Assembly: GCF_037975245.1 (NCBI RefSeq)
Contig: NC_092573.1
Coordinates: 12,856,001-12,920,000, forward strand
DNA length: 64,000 nt
Source: Apostichopus japonicus
Lineage: Eukaryota; Echinodermata; Holothuroidea; Aspidochirotida; Stichopodidae
Direction of reading: 5' to 3'
Part shown: one piece after another, positions 49,172 through 61,589 of the stretch
How the letters are laid out: each line of letters starts with the position of its first letter
Numbering within the stretch: position 1 is the first letter of the stretch
Notes under the pieces: generated by a model
Database searches by the model: none
What the model was told of the DNA's origin: nothing
What the model saw: the letters and a program-made list of their open reading frames with translations, nothing else
Translations under genes and position numbers: made by a program

Positions 49172-49405
49172 ATACGGGTGTTAGCTCAGGGGTTAACGCC
49201 AGTGCCTTCCAATAATAAGGTCCCCGGTGCGAGTCAATCCAAAATTAATGTATGTCGTCCAGTTACAGAGTTGTTGACAATTCATCATCATGGACGTTAA
49301 ATATGAATGTAAGAGACTGACTTCGGTCAGCTTGCGGCTTTGATAAGCCAATGAGGTTTCTTCACAAGTTCCTGCTTGCAGGAGGATCTAAAATACATAC
49401 ATAAA
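49172..49405 (+). mobile_element. tRNA-derived SINE, family B copy 2
   Basis: Same body as 13611-13852, with the tRNA-like head (TTAGCTCAGGGGTTAACGCC) and the 3' tail of tacataca units. The B box is more decayed in this copy. Confidence 0.8.
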
Positions 49406-50484
49406 TACTTACATAAGCACAGTAGGTTATGCCCAATTCCTAAGTAGGCCTTTAAGTTATCAATATCAGAAGAAGAAAATTAAGGGGGACCAATGGGTAG
49501 CAGAGTCTGCAGAGACCTGTACTTGCTGCCCAGAGAAAGAATTCTAAGGAGCAGGTGTCCCTTCCATTTGGCAAAGTTCTTTTTGACAGGCAGTGCATAT
49601 ACCTAGCTCTACTTTGGTTTTTACATTCCTAAACAAATTAGCTTTGTAATTTATTAGCAAGTTTCTTCAGAAGGTGCAAAGAGTATGAAGACTGCACCAC
49701 TGGCCTTAAGTTATAGGTCACCTACAGTGGTAATGTTTAACTCTTGTTTTGCTGCCTGCTTTAGGGCATTAAACTGTATCTCATAGAGGCACTGTCTAAT
49801 ATATAATTTAATCCTGCTCAGCATCTCACAGTAATGTGGTGAGTTAAAATATCAAGGAAATTATTCTAGAAAAGTTAAAATTGCCATTAAGCTAACTTGA
49901 ACTGGGTTCGTCGTTCATGACTCCTACAGAAATTTATTTGGAATTCATCATTCGATGATAATTTGAGATCTTGTAAGATCTTCAAGATCTTATTGGCTCC
50001 AATTATAGCACGCTACAGCTAGAAAAGTTTCTTGAGATTATGTACAGGTAATCGACCTGCCACAGTCGTAAATCAACCTCAGGCCCAACAATTAACCTCC
50101 ATAGCTTTAAACACCATTAGGCTCTTTGTGTAAAACACTGTGTGGAAATATGTTCATGTTTACAGTGTAGTTAATCATACAGGGTTCACACAAAGACCCT
50201 CATACAAGAGAAAACATTTGGCCGGTGTTGCAGACTAATTGGTAAAAAGAGGTCATATTACCAGCAAGGCAGTTCTATTACATAATCTCAAGAAACTTTT
50301 CCATGATAGCATGCTATAGTTGGGGTCTATACAGCAGACCTTTAAGACCTTATTTAATAGATCTATGGTTCAAGTTCCTTGTGCAGATGGTTCACTACTG
50401 TATACTGTAGTTCCTAACAGTAGCTTTTCATGTAATGATTTATTGAGAACTTCCCTTTGATTTAAATGACACAAGTTCTTTTGG

Positions 50485-50680
50485 ATAGCGATTGTTGGAG
50501 TTCAATGTCTACAGGTATTGACAAGGTGTTGATCTTAGCCTGGTTTCTGCTTTGGAACTGTGACAAATTTGCCAAGTAAATAGCGATTGCTCAAGTTCAA
50601 TGTCTGTGTAGGGAATGACAGGAACGTTGATCTAGCCTGGTTTCTGCTTTGGAACTGTGACAAATTTGCCAAGTAGTAAT
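50485..50680 (+). repeat. Two tandem copies of a 95-bp unit
   Basis: Shared: atagcgattg, gttcaatgtct and agcctggtttctgctttgga with actgtgacaaatttgccaag. Confidence 0.88.
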
Positions 50681-51675
50681 CAGCACTTTTCAACCGTCAT
50701 GTTTGATGTTTCACGAAGGAGGAAGTTTTCATCTGTACATTAGACTGTATTATACAGGGATCATTGCTTCCTAAGACACATAACATCTTGTCTCTTGTAG
50801 TTTGACTGTGACGCTTAGTTCGATGAGATGAGGTTGATCAAGCATGCAGTTGTAAATTGAAACAACAATGACTAGTGAAAAAGAATAATGATCAGCACTT
50901 TACCTCTGGACAGGTATTTCCCCTTCTTTCAGATCATTTTATGACTGGAGTAGATTTATAGAATTTTACATCTGTGAAGGGTGTGCAGGACTCCATTATC
51001 ATTTGAAAGGGGACACAAACCAAACTATCATATTTAAATAATATATGATGTCCAGAGATCTTTGTGAAGAACAACTCTCGCAAACAGGTAAGAAAATCTT
51101 GCTCTGTTTGGGAGATATCGTAGTTGAAGGGTTGTGTCTGGGAACTGTCATTTTTTAAACCTGTTTTCATAGTGCCACTAGTATACAGTACACGATGTAA
51201 AAGCCAAAATGACTGTGACCTCTTTAAAGCATTTTATGTTGTTCTTCTTAAACTACACATCAGTGATTTTCAGTAACTGCTGCATTTTGATGCAAGTTTT
51301 GTACAGTACATGGTTCCTACACAAGAGCTTTGCATTGGATTTTACAGGTTTCATTTTAATTTAAGTTAACTGTTTTGCCTTGTCATAGGGGTAATAACTG
51401 TACCTCTCACGTCCACATGAATTTTAAAGAAGGGAATTAATTTCACTGCATTGGCAATGTCAGAGCTGACCAGTACCATAAAATGTCAAGACAGACAACG
51501 GTAATTTAAAGAGCTGGTTTACAAATTCCTTAAGATCATTAAGACATGGAGAAGATTTTGAAGGTTAATGTCCACTTTTGCGGCGTTACAACAAGTGATT
51601 TCCTTGTTAATAAAATTCATTTTGAAGCAATTAATAGGTGTAGATGAGATGAGATATATATTATATGTGCTGGAG

Positions 51676-51726
51676 TACCACATTTAGAGTACCACATTTA
51701 GAGTACCACATTTAGAGTACCACATT
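51676..51726 (+). repeat. 16-bp tandem repeat
   Basis: Unit gagtaccacatttaga, about three and a half copies. Confidence 0.9.
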
Positions 51727-52386
51727 GAGCTCTACAGAAATGTAAAGATGTGTGGGACATGTGATATTTGCCACATGTTTGCTGACCTCTATAAACCAGT
51801 ACAGCTCAGTCAATTGTATGTGGCACAGGATATGTACTTGAAAACAACTATAAAGGAGACAATGGGCAAAAAGCATTAAGAGGCATCTTGTTGAGTTTTG
51901 GTACATGACATGTGGTTTAGAAGGTGGTAGGAAATTCTACTGTACCTGTATATCAAAGCGGATCTTGATGATCATGCTTTTCCTTCTGATATTTCATCCT
52001 ACTTGTTGTAATATCACTTTCCTGTAGGTTTCCTAGGAAATGGAAAGGAAGTACATATTTTTTTTTATCGTTTACTACAGGTGTTTTTTATATTGTTGCT
52101 TTTACATTTTTTGCCTTATTGGTTCTATATATTTAATATTTTGGTTTTTGTTACTATTTGTTTTTAGATTTTACATTTGTAAAGCGCTTTGAGCAGCTTT
52201 GCTGATTAATAATGCGCTATATATTACTTATTTATTTATTTTATATAGCAAGGTTGTACACAGAGCTCAAGAAGAGAAACTAATCTGTTTTAAAAGCAAT
52301 CCAACAGATACCATTGTTATAAAGCAACTTTGTTAAATAGTCAGTTTTTAATAATTTATCATTCTGACCAGTCCAAGTTATCAATC

Positions 52387-52875
52387 CTCACAGTATGGTT
52401 ATCTTCATGGATTATCACATAACGGTTACCTCCATGACTCCACACAGTATAGTTACCTCCATGAATCCACACAGTATGGTTACTTTCATGAATCATCATA
52501 GTATGGTTATCTCCATGAAACCTCACAGTACGGTTATCTTCATGACTCCACACAGTATGGTTATCTTCATGAATCTTCACAGAAAGGTTACCTCCATGAC
52601 TCCACACAGTATAGTTCTCTCCATGAACCCTCACAGTACGGTTATCTCCATGAAATCTCACAGTACGGTTATCTTCATGACTCCACACAGTATGGTTATC
52701 TTCATGAATCCTCACAGTACAGTTACTTTTATGAATCCACACAGTACGGTTACTTTCATGAATCCTCACAGTATGGTTATCTCCATGAATCCACACAGTA
52801 CAGTTATCTTCATGACTCCACACAGTATGGTTACTTCCATGAACCCTCACAGTATGGTTATCTTCATGAATCCTC
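52387..52875 (+). repeat. 30-bp minisatellite, about 16 units
   Basis: Unit approximately cacagtatggttatcttcat plus gaatcctcac. The period is a multiple of three and the unit has no stop in two frames, so long open frames run on both strands; these are not genes. Confidence 0.93.
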
Positions 52876-53089
52876 AGTCATTGGTTCGTCTGTCTGACCA
52901 GAATGTCCAGCCATTTAATTGCTTCTACTTAGCTATTTTAATTAGATGTACAGTACTTCAGAAATTTTGTGTACCACAAAATAAATCTAAATGATTCACT
53001 TTAACTATATATTGTCTCCTCATTAATTATGTTAAAAAACTTGTGTTAATCAGTTGTCTTCTAATTTAAGACAACTTCCCTTAATCCTC

Positions 53090-53330
53090 TCTTTGTCCCT
53101 CTACTGTTTATCTCCTAACTCTCCTCTTCCCCTGTTGGTTTCTGTCTTTATTCTCTCCATCCCTTGTCTACTAATCCCCTTACATCTATCTCTTTGTGTT
53201 CACCATGCTCATTAACCTGTCTGTATTCTGTGCATGTTTTTGTCCCTTCTGTTACTGTATGTTACTTGTCATTTAGCCTCTGAAGAAGATCCTGCTAGGA
53301 TTGAAACGTCAGGCCAACTTACTTTTACAG
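53090..53330 (+). repeat. 240-bp dispersed repeat, copy 1, ending in a hammerhead-like motif
   Basis: Runs from cttaatcctctctttgtccc to ggccaacttacttttaca. About 90% alike by eye to the reverse complement of 63664-63901. The 3' part (53276-53314) has GCCT, CTGAAGA, a GATCC/GGATT hairpin, GAAAC, GTC and AGGC in hammerhead order. Confidence 0.75.
53276..53314 (+). ncRNA. Hammerhead-like ribozyme motif
   Basis: Stem I GCCT/AGGC, core CTGAAGA, stem II GATCC/GGATT with a 5-base loop, GAAAC, and cleavage-type GTC. One extra A lies between the core and stem II compared with the canonical hammerhead, so activity is uncertain. Confidence 0.4.
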
Positions 53331-56300
53331 TCTTTTATAAGCATAATAACTCAACCAAAGCATGCAACCTTGGATGGAATTAGTACCTTTTGACAAACCT
53401 TGACCTTGAAAAATTTGTAAGGTATTGTAAACATGTCATTTGTGGTCATCAAAAAGTCTTCCGTTTCTCCATGGAGTTTTGAGTTGCATCAAAAAGGAAA
53501 AATGTTATAGAAATTATACAAACTGGACTGAAAGCAGGGGTTTGTAATGGTCTACAAGATCTCCAATTTAACTGGGTGTGTGCCTTAGAATGTGATCCTT
53601 TCAAAAATAAAATTTGTGCATGATGTTGACCTGGAAGTAAACCAGGCAGACAATGGATTTATAAACAGTGCTAGTGCAGTACAATATAATATAGGACAAC
53701 TGTGTACAGGTTAACAAGTCTTGTTTTCCTAGGAATAAGCCCGTATAAATATACTTTGTAAGTTTATGGCATGTTTGTCTATCTATACAACCAGCGAATC
53801 CTGCATACATGGTTTACTATGTGTCAGTTCCATAGTGCCCATTCAGCATACTGTACATATATACACAGTATATATACAGTCATAAAATAATCACTCTCGT
53901 TAATAATACTCAGGTCTGCAGGGCTGTTGGTGGACTCTTTAATGGATTTTTTTTCAATGAACGCAAACTGTTAATGTGACCATGGCCGACAGCAGAGCAC
54001 TTTCGTCTGATTTAAAATTTACTGCTTGTTGATGATAATTTGGTGAGGGTGACATCGGGGAAGATGATATGTATACATACACGTTTTGCATCATTGTATA
54101 AATTCAGATATTCAGATTTGATATATATATAGCCTATACGTGATATTCTTGGATTTATAGCCTAGTTACATCATAATCTTTGATATATATAGCCCATATA
54201 CCGTGATGTCGAAAGTCCTACTGATGACTTTCATTCCTCTTTCAGGATACAAAGTAATTACTACTTTTTGCATACATAATGTACACATGCTCATGCCTGC
54301 AGTGCAGTAGTTCTAGCATTGGAAGGATCTACAGATTTTCAACTATATATGTCAATGAATTAGTAACAAACACTCTAATGTTTTATCGTACCTTTTCGCA
54401 TTTGGGTTACAACAATTTTTTAAAATGAAATCGTAATTGATCATCTTAAGATTGTACCACAAAATACTTAATTAGTAAGTGTAATAACTTTAAGTACTGA
54501 TCGTCGTTTAGGATTTCAAAAAATAAGAATTTTTCATTGAGTATACATGTATGTAAACAACTTGGTCTCAAGAAAAGATGAAAAGCAATCTGCTTTCATC
54601 AATTGACTAGATTAATTCATAACTAGATAGCAAGCATACAGTATTTGTCCCCCCCCCCCTCCCCAGAAAACAAGATGGAAAAGAGATGCTTAAATAAAGT
54701 GATAATTTACTAAATTGTTTTATGGACATTAATACCTGGTTCGGAATTCTGATTACAGAACAGTCTCTGGGTTTTTGAGGTGGGGGTAGGGTGGAATTAT
54801 AAAGGTATTTAACTTACAGATCACATTCTTTGTTTACTGTAGCACTATGATAGTGAAGATAACTCAAAGAAAATTGTAAAAGTAGGGGGAAAATATGGAA
54901 GCTAGCATATAATCTGTGGTTTTTGCAAAGGTTTTTTTTTCACACCATTGGTTTGAATATTAAGGTCATACACCTTGGATATCTTTAGCAATCTCCATAT
55001 CCAGTCACATGCAGTTCATATGTTTAATTGGTTACGATGACATCCTACCAAAGTACCTTGGATTTGTCCTTGAGAACTCTTTCCTCATTGCATAACAGTA
55101 TAAATATGGGAAACTTTCTAGATTGACATGGACTTGATATAGTGTTTGACTCCAACTTCCCGACCGGTGACACTGGAGATTTGAAAGATACACATGCACT
55201 AAAAGAATTTTCATAATGTTGGAGAATTAATTTGCAGATCCAGACAATATTTAACTTTTTACCCAGGTTGTACAGATAGCTTGATCTTAAATCTGGAGAT
55301 AAATTTTACAGTATAGTATGCTTATATCCAGATAAGAATTCACTGTAATTGACTTGAAGTTTATTTGTCCTTGTTATTAAGAGGTTATAGTCAACAATTT
55401 TATTTGGGTATTAATTTTGATATCATCTACTGTACCGGTTCAAGGTATTTATTTGTTACTGGAGATATGAAAGGGGTGAGGGGCTATAATACCACTCAAT
55501 GAGTACACAACCAGTATTAATTATTAGACTACCATACAGCTCAGTGAGCTTACAGTACACAGTTGCATGGACGACCTGTATTGATGAAAGACAGACAAAG
55601 TGGAACTGTATGTACTTTATCTCATTGCGTGATAAGTTTGTACTGTTTAACTGCCAGGATTAACTGGTTATCTTTCGGTACCCAGTAGTGAAGGCGTGGA
55701 GTGCTGTGGTGGTCAACCATGTGTAACTTCAAACACACATAGACTGACTATAAAGTATACTGACTATATACAGTCGGTAGTGTTATTATTGCAATGTACA
55801 GGAAGTTTTGTTGTCAGTGTTGAGTGTGTAAGCTCATAAACTGTGTATGGTCTGATTCTGGGCTTGTCTGGAGTATTTGTCCGGAGTGTTTTCCAGAGTA
55901 TATATTTGTCTGGAGTTTTCCAAGGATATGGGACTGTACATATAATGTGATAGAGATTTTTGAGCTCAGCTGTGCTTGAACCCTTAAAATCTTGACATCT
56001 ACAGTAAATATTATGGTGGTAAGTTCTGTAAGATTAATTACATTTGTGCTATTTTAATGCTGGTTGTCATACATGTAAAGGTCAAGTTTATAGAATACTA
56101 CTATAGTCTATAGGTCTGTATGTTGATTTTGTGACTCTCAGTGCATGCTATAGGATATCATTTATTATGATGATGATTATGATTATGATTGATATACCAC
56201 ATGTTTTAAGTGCTCAATACAAAACACAAAGTCTGCTCACAAACACTTAACAAACAAAAGATGGAGAAATAGTCATTCATAAAGCTGGATCAGGTACTTA

Positions 56301-57125
56301 AGTAAATGCAGGAAGAGATGTGTCTTGAACTCTTGATAGCTTGTTTAAAAGCTTAAAGCGAATTGATAGTACGGATTGTCGTTGGAAACTGGTATGATGA
56401 TGGTGTACAGTATAGCCTAAAGTACTCTTAAAAAATAACTGAGCGCTGGTTATTATTATGATCATTAAAGCAGTCGTCTGCACAAACTTGATCAACAATT
56501 TACCAAACCTTGGCAGCATAACATTGTCACTTAATTGTGATTGATCAAACCACATTAAGATGCCTAAGTTGTAGATTTTTCCACCATGAATTTGATTTAA
56601 ATCCTCTACATTTTCTTTTCTAGCCTGCATGGGAAGTTAGAATGGTGACTGCACTGTTTGGTAAATTAACATTAATCACATATAGGTAAAAAAGCAAAGC
56701 TTGTAGCATTTTAGACTGTTATACATACATTTTTCCATGAAATGAAGCTTGACTATATAGTACTGTTTAATTAAGACAATGAACCAAATTGGAATTAGGA
56801 TCAAATTGTAATCATTATTTTTCTGAATCAAAATGAACTAAAAAGGTTTTTTAAGATGACGACAGGTGCAAACATTATACTGTACACAGTAGTCTTGTAC
56901 AGTATAGTGTCTGATACATACAGTCTTTATAAAGGGATTTGTGTATATACACAGGTACTGTATATGTAGCTATTGATTTAGTAATTTCAAACAAGAAAAA
57001 AAACCTTGACATTGCAAATTTCATGAATTGAATGCTTCTTAAATATGTTGGTTAACCTTATAATTGGGATACGATCAAGATTAATCAATCTTCATATCGG
57101 ATACTTCTATAACTAGTCATTTTAA

Positions 57126-57470
57126 AGGCATTGAAGACTCGCCCAAAACCGCGGGCGACCATCTGAACTAGTTATCTTTTCGTTGCTTGCAAGTGACGCT
57201 TTGTTCATGTCGCTACAAAATGCAGACAGTACAGTAAAGAAACGTGATACCTTGTTATCTTTAGCTGGACCTGAGATGTCCCTCGCTGTTTTGTTTGTAC
57301 CCTTTTGCTGTGGGTATTGACCGCAGCTGTATGTACTGCACACTAGTGTCTAATTACTTATGGTAGCAAGCTGTGTGTGTGTATTTTCTGGGACCGATGG
57401 TGGTGTCTAACACTTCTGTTACACCTCAATTGAAACTAGGTCAGATTACCGGCGCAAGTCTTCATGCCCT
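57126..57470 (+). mobile_element. TTAA-flanked MITE, second copy
   Basis: Ends AGGCATTGAAGACTCGCCC and (reverse) AGGGCATGAAGACTTGCGCC, flanked by TTAA at 57122-57125 and 57471-57474. Shares gtattttctgggaccgatgg and aggtcagattaccggc with the copy at 20096-20456. Confidence 0.78.
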
Positions 57471-57911
57471 TTAAGTTACGGTGATAATTAATATGCTGGA
57501 CTCACTCTCTTTAAGTTACAGTGATAATAATATTCTTATGTATTATAGACACGCAGTTTTCTACACAGCAGAACTTAACACAGTTCTTCAAATTCTCAAG
57601 TATACTTTGATGCTAATTACAACACTAATGTATAACTTGTTTAAATATATGCCTTTTGTTAATTAGCTGATGATGATGGTGTTTCTATTTAAACCAACTG
57701 AAGGAACATTACGCACATTTGGTTAAAAGCTACACTTGTATAGACATTGTACGGTACTAGGTAATTACAGTACTATCAACAACTCTGAATTAACTATAGT
57801 TCACATGCAGCTCTACATTATACTGTAAGGCAATACACGGTACCTAACTAGTGTAATATGAACTGTATACATAAAGTACCATAGGCACTGTACTTTGTTG
57901 TTCAAATTGTA

Positions 57912-58165
57912 CTTTAAATAACAAGTGTTGTCGTGCATGAAATGATGTGCACTGACAGCTTTTCAAACTATAAGATCCAAAAAATATAACTAATATATAT
58001 GCCAATAATTAATATGTGACACCCAGCTGTAGATACAGTAAGCTTTAAATAACATGTGTTGTCGTGCATGAAATGATGTGCACTGACAGCTTTACAAACT
58101 ATATGATCCACTTAATATAATATATGCCAAGTAATCAATATGTGACACCTACTGTAGCTGTAGAT
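57912..58165 (+). repeat. Two tandem copies of a 130-bp unit
   Basis: Shared: gttgtcgtgcatgaaatgat, gtgcactgacagcttt and atatgtgacacc. Confidence 0.88.
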
Positions 58166-58989
58166 TATACAGTTGGGTAACATATATCACTGGCTTGCTA
58201 TGATCAGAGTTAATAGATGTTGGGTATTATATAAACATTGGGAATGTTATCCTTAAATGTAATTTGATGATACATTCTATGAAGACATCCAGGGATTGTA
58301 GCAAACAAACAATGAGCACTCAGCTTTTTAATATTAATTACTGCAATATGAGCCAGATCGGAAAATTGATAATATTTGGGATATATCTAGATATTGTGTA
58401 ACTATATAAACTGCGATAGGTTGTACAGTACGTTCAGTATGAGGCATGCATGTTTTATACATGTTGAAATTGTATGTAAAAATATATGGAAATCATACTG
58501 CATGCAGGCATCTATGTTGCACACAATATGTTGCACACACTTGCTATAAAGTATAGATTGTTTATTTGTAAGTACTGTAAGCTAATTTCTAAACTTTCTC
58601 TAATTCATCAACTGTAAAGTTATCGCAGTGATCTGTATGAAAGTCACATCAAATATTACATTTAATCAATGCAAGTTATCGTTAAAATTGTTGCAGTTGC
58701 TATACAGCTCAAATACACACTGCTTTTTCTTGGGAATTCAAACTCCACTATCCAAATGCCCTTGTGTACAGTATATATTCATATATCTTTGACTCAGTAA
58801 ATTGCCTAGACCTGTTGCATACATGCATTCATATGCTGTCTATATGACCCAGAGATCAGAGTTGACAGACTACATGATACTGTAGGTATTATGTTAACAA
58901 TCGAATTCCTTAACTCAAAACAGAAATATCTCACTGTACTTAAAGCCAAATAACATGACCCTGTTTTTGTACAAGTTTGCATGTACAGA

Positions 58990-59370
58990 GGCTCACCCAC
59001 TCACCCACCCACCCACCCACTCAGTTTCCCATACAGTACAGCACTTTACAATGTTCACCCATTCCACCCTGTATGCTATATATACTGTACAGTACTGCAG
59101 CTATTATATAGTGTGCACTCACTCCCTCAGTACTACATGCACTTTACTGTATACTGTACAATAGCATGTTCACCCACTACCCCAGTATCACCTGTACTGT
59201 ATACTGTAGCTATAGAGTTCAACCACTCCCCCAGTACCCAGGCACAGTACTGTATACTGTACAGTAGCTATTATATAATGTGCACTCACTCCCCCAGTAC
59301 CACATGCACAGTACTGTATACTGTACATTAGCTTATACTGTATACAATGTTCAACCACTCCCCCAGTACC
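58990..59370 (+). repeat. Degenerate minisatellite of cactcaccc and gtactgtatactgtaca units
   Basis: About five loose copies of a roughly 70-base unit combining a CACTCxCCCAGTACCACATG block and an AGTACTGTATACTGTACA block. The second block is self-complementary. Confidence 0.7.
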
Positions 59371-61052
59371 ACATGTTTACAGTTTGACCATGAAGTGATC
59401 CACACTGTAGGTACTGTACAGTATGTACTGTACTGTGTGTAGCTTACTGTAGAGCCTTGCATTGTGTACAAGCCATGTCTGTATGGGTATGGTAACAATT
59501 GATTTGTTCTCACAAAAGCCTTTTGTTACAATAGTAGTTTACATTCCACTGCACCCATCCTAGTTACGCACTTAATTATCTGTTTTATTTTTATTCTCGG
59601 AGATGTACTGTACTCCCACAGCACATGAAATTCCCACATGCAAGAAGGTATGCAAGGTGCCAGAGTTATTTGAGTGTGTCAACCTACAGTAATTACAATC
59701 ACTACCAGTGCAGCCAAGCTTGATTGCATTAAATCACACTCTAAATAATAAACCTTTAAGAATAATGTTTAGAATATCATCACCTACTGTATATGCCTCA
59801 GCAGTACTACATCTAGACTGCTTGCTGTACAGTATTTATATGCAAATTATTTGGATACAGTCTACTACATATCACTAATTGGTGTACTCCTATCACACCA
59901 TATATGTAACTACTTTTAACACTATAGATGATACTGCTCTATATTGTACTATGCTCATACAAAATTGATTTCTGTTATATTACTTGTTGATAGAGAGGCA
60001 GGTGCTGGAAACGTGACATTTGCATGGAAGCTTCAATTGACTCGCATTCGGTCTTATATCCATTTATTTATTTACATCTTAGCTCATGCATGCTCGTCAA
60101 TAAATTCAAAATCATGAGTGTGGAATGAACACGTATATGCTGCTTTGTGGTACGTTGCTGCTTTATTATAATTTTGTGTGTGTTCGTTAAAAGATTGAAC
60201 TCCTCATCTCTCACAGTGGATTACTCAAAATTGTTACCGAGCCAAACATTGTTTACCGTATATTCCTACGCAGGAAATAGTTTTCGTTTAGGTGGAAACA
60301 AGATACTATTTATTAAACAGGTCTACTCTCCATTTTGGTGTTACTTATTGAAAACTTATCCTGTTGCTATTATTATAAAACGTCAGGGATGTAACTTCAG
60401 TGGGTCTGTACTCATATTTGTATTCTTGCATGGCCACGTGTACTCCCACTCGGCCATGTGATATATTTGTGAAATGCCTTGTACTCCATCTTCATGCCAA
60501 GGGGAAATCTACTTTTACTAAGTTGTACTCATACTATTTGTACTCCTAAGTAGTACTGCAAATCTGGGATGTGGAATGTGTCAATCTGAGTGAATAGTCT
60601 ACATTTATAACTTAACTTGTGGCTTGATTATTGAGAATATTAAAAATTGCTTTTCCACAAATCAAGGGCAATTTTAAGAATCACAAACTTCGAGAGGAAA
60701 GTAGAAAGGCAATGCAAGTGTTGGTGATAGTCTTCAGAAAGGTGTCAATTTGGATGTACTAAGAAGAGAAGGAGGGGGAGGGAGGGGGGGGATATTGGTA
60801 TGGCCGGTTATCAGTGTGGGTGCAGTGTTGTATGTTGCCAAGTTTTGGGGCAGGGGGAAGGGGGGGGACATTTCGAACATAGTGAGCCGAGACAGAGCAG
60901 AATTGTCATAAATATCCTGTGGTAGTATTTTACTTGAGATGTGGCTTGGTTTGTTCTCCAACAAAAATAACAATCAAGTAGAGAACAGAAGATGTGACTT
61001 AATTCCTGCGGTAATAAATTAATCAAAGGTCTGGTTTTTGTTTCTTTCACAG

Positions 61053-61110
61053 GAATCCACGTCAAAACGAGGGGAATATTCAGCTGTTAAGAAGACCGCC
61101 ATGGAGGAAG
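61053..61110 (+). CDS. Candidate first coding exon of an unidentified gene
   Basis: Acceptor tttctttcacag|GAATCC, an ACCGCCATGG start context with ATG at 61101, and donor G|gtacag. The product begins MEE, with the next codon split. The frame is also open upstream of the ATG, so this could be an internal exon. I do not recognise the product. Confidence 0.35.
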
Positions 61111-61479
61111 GTACAGTAGACTCATCTTGTTATTTATCAGCTCTGGCAACATTTCAGTGGACTTTGAATCAGGAATCAGCTGGAATTCTTTCGCAGGTGT
61201 AGATCTCCCAGTGGTGCACCACAAAGTGGATGGAGTTGCTGGGGGGGGGGGAGAGGAGTGGGACGCCATGCTCCCACCTCAATCCCACCTCCATTGTCAG
61301 TATGGGGAAGACCGTTCAGTGGGAGGATTGTTTGCATTCAGTGGAAGTTTAAGACCAAGGGCCCAGGACTCCCTCAGATGTAGATCTAACGAGTGTGAGG
61401 GCACCCACTTCTTTTTCAACCTCACACAGAAATTCACAAATTAGTTTATTAGCACAACTTTGTGTTTTGATTCTCGCAG

Positions 61480-61589
61480 ATAGTCTAAATATGCCAGGAA
61501 TGCACCAATTGAATCCTCAACAGAACGACCCAGGGTCACATTCTGACCCCAGGGTCACATTCTTTCCCCATGATAGAAAACCAGCATGA
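61480..61589 (+). CDS. Candidate second exon of the same unidentified gene
   Basis: Acceptor ttctcgcag|AT follows in the right phase from 61110, so the join reads MEED then SLNMPGMHQLNPQQNDPGSH and onward to RKPA, stopping at TGA 61587-61589. It is rich in P, Q, N and H, like a disordered N terminus. A short internal duplication (CCAGGGTCACATTCT twice) lies in it. The true exon may end earlier at a donor and continue beyond the window. Family unknown. Confidence 0.3.

Noticed and set aside
52359-52994. Open frames of 199 residues (plus) and 163 residues (minus)
   Set aside because: They come from a 30-bp minisatellite. Both strands are open for the same reason, and no family is recognised.
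61127-61444. Open frame of 105 residues between the two candidate exons
   Set aside because: It crosses a poly(G) run and the likely intron, and shows no motif. The spliced alternative fits better.
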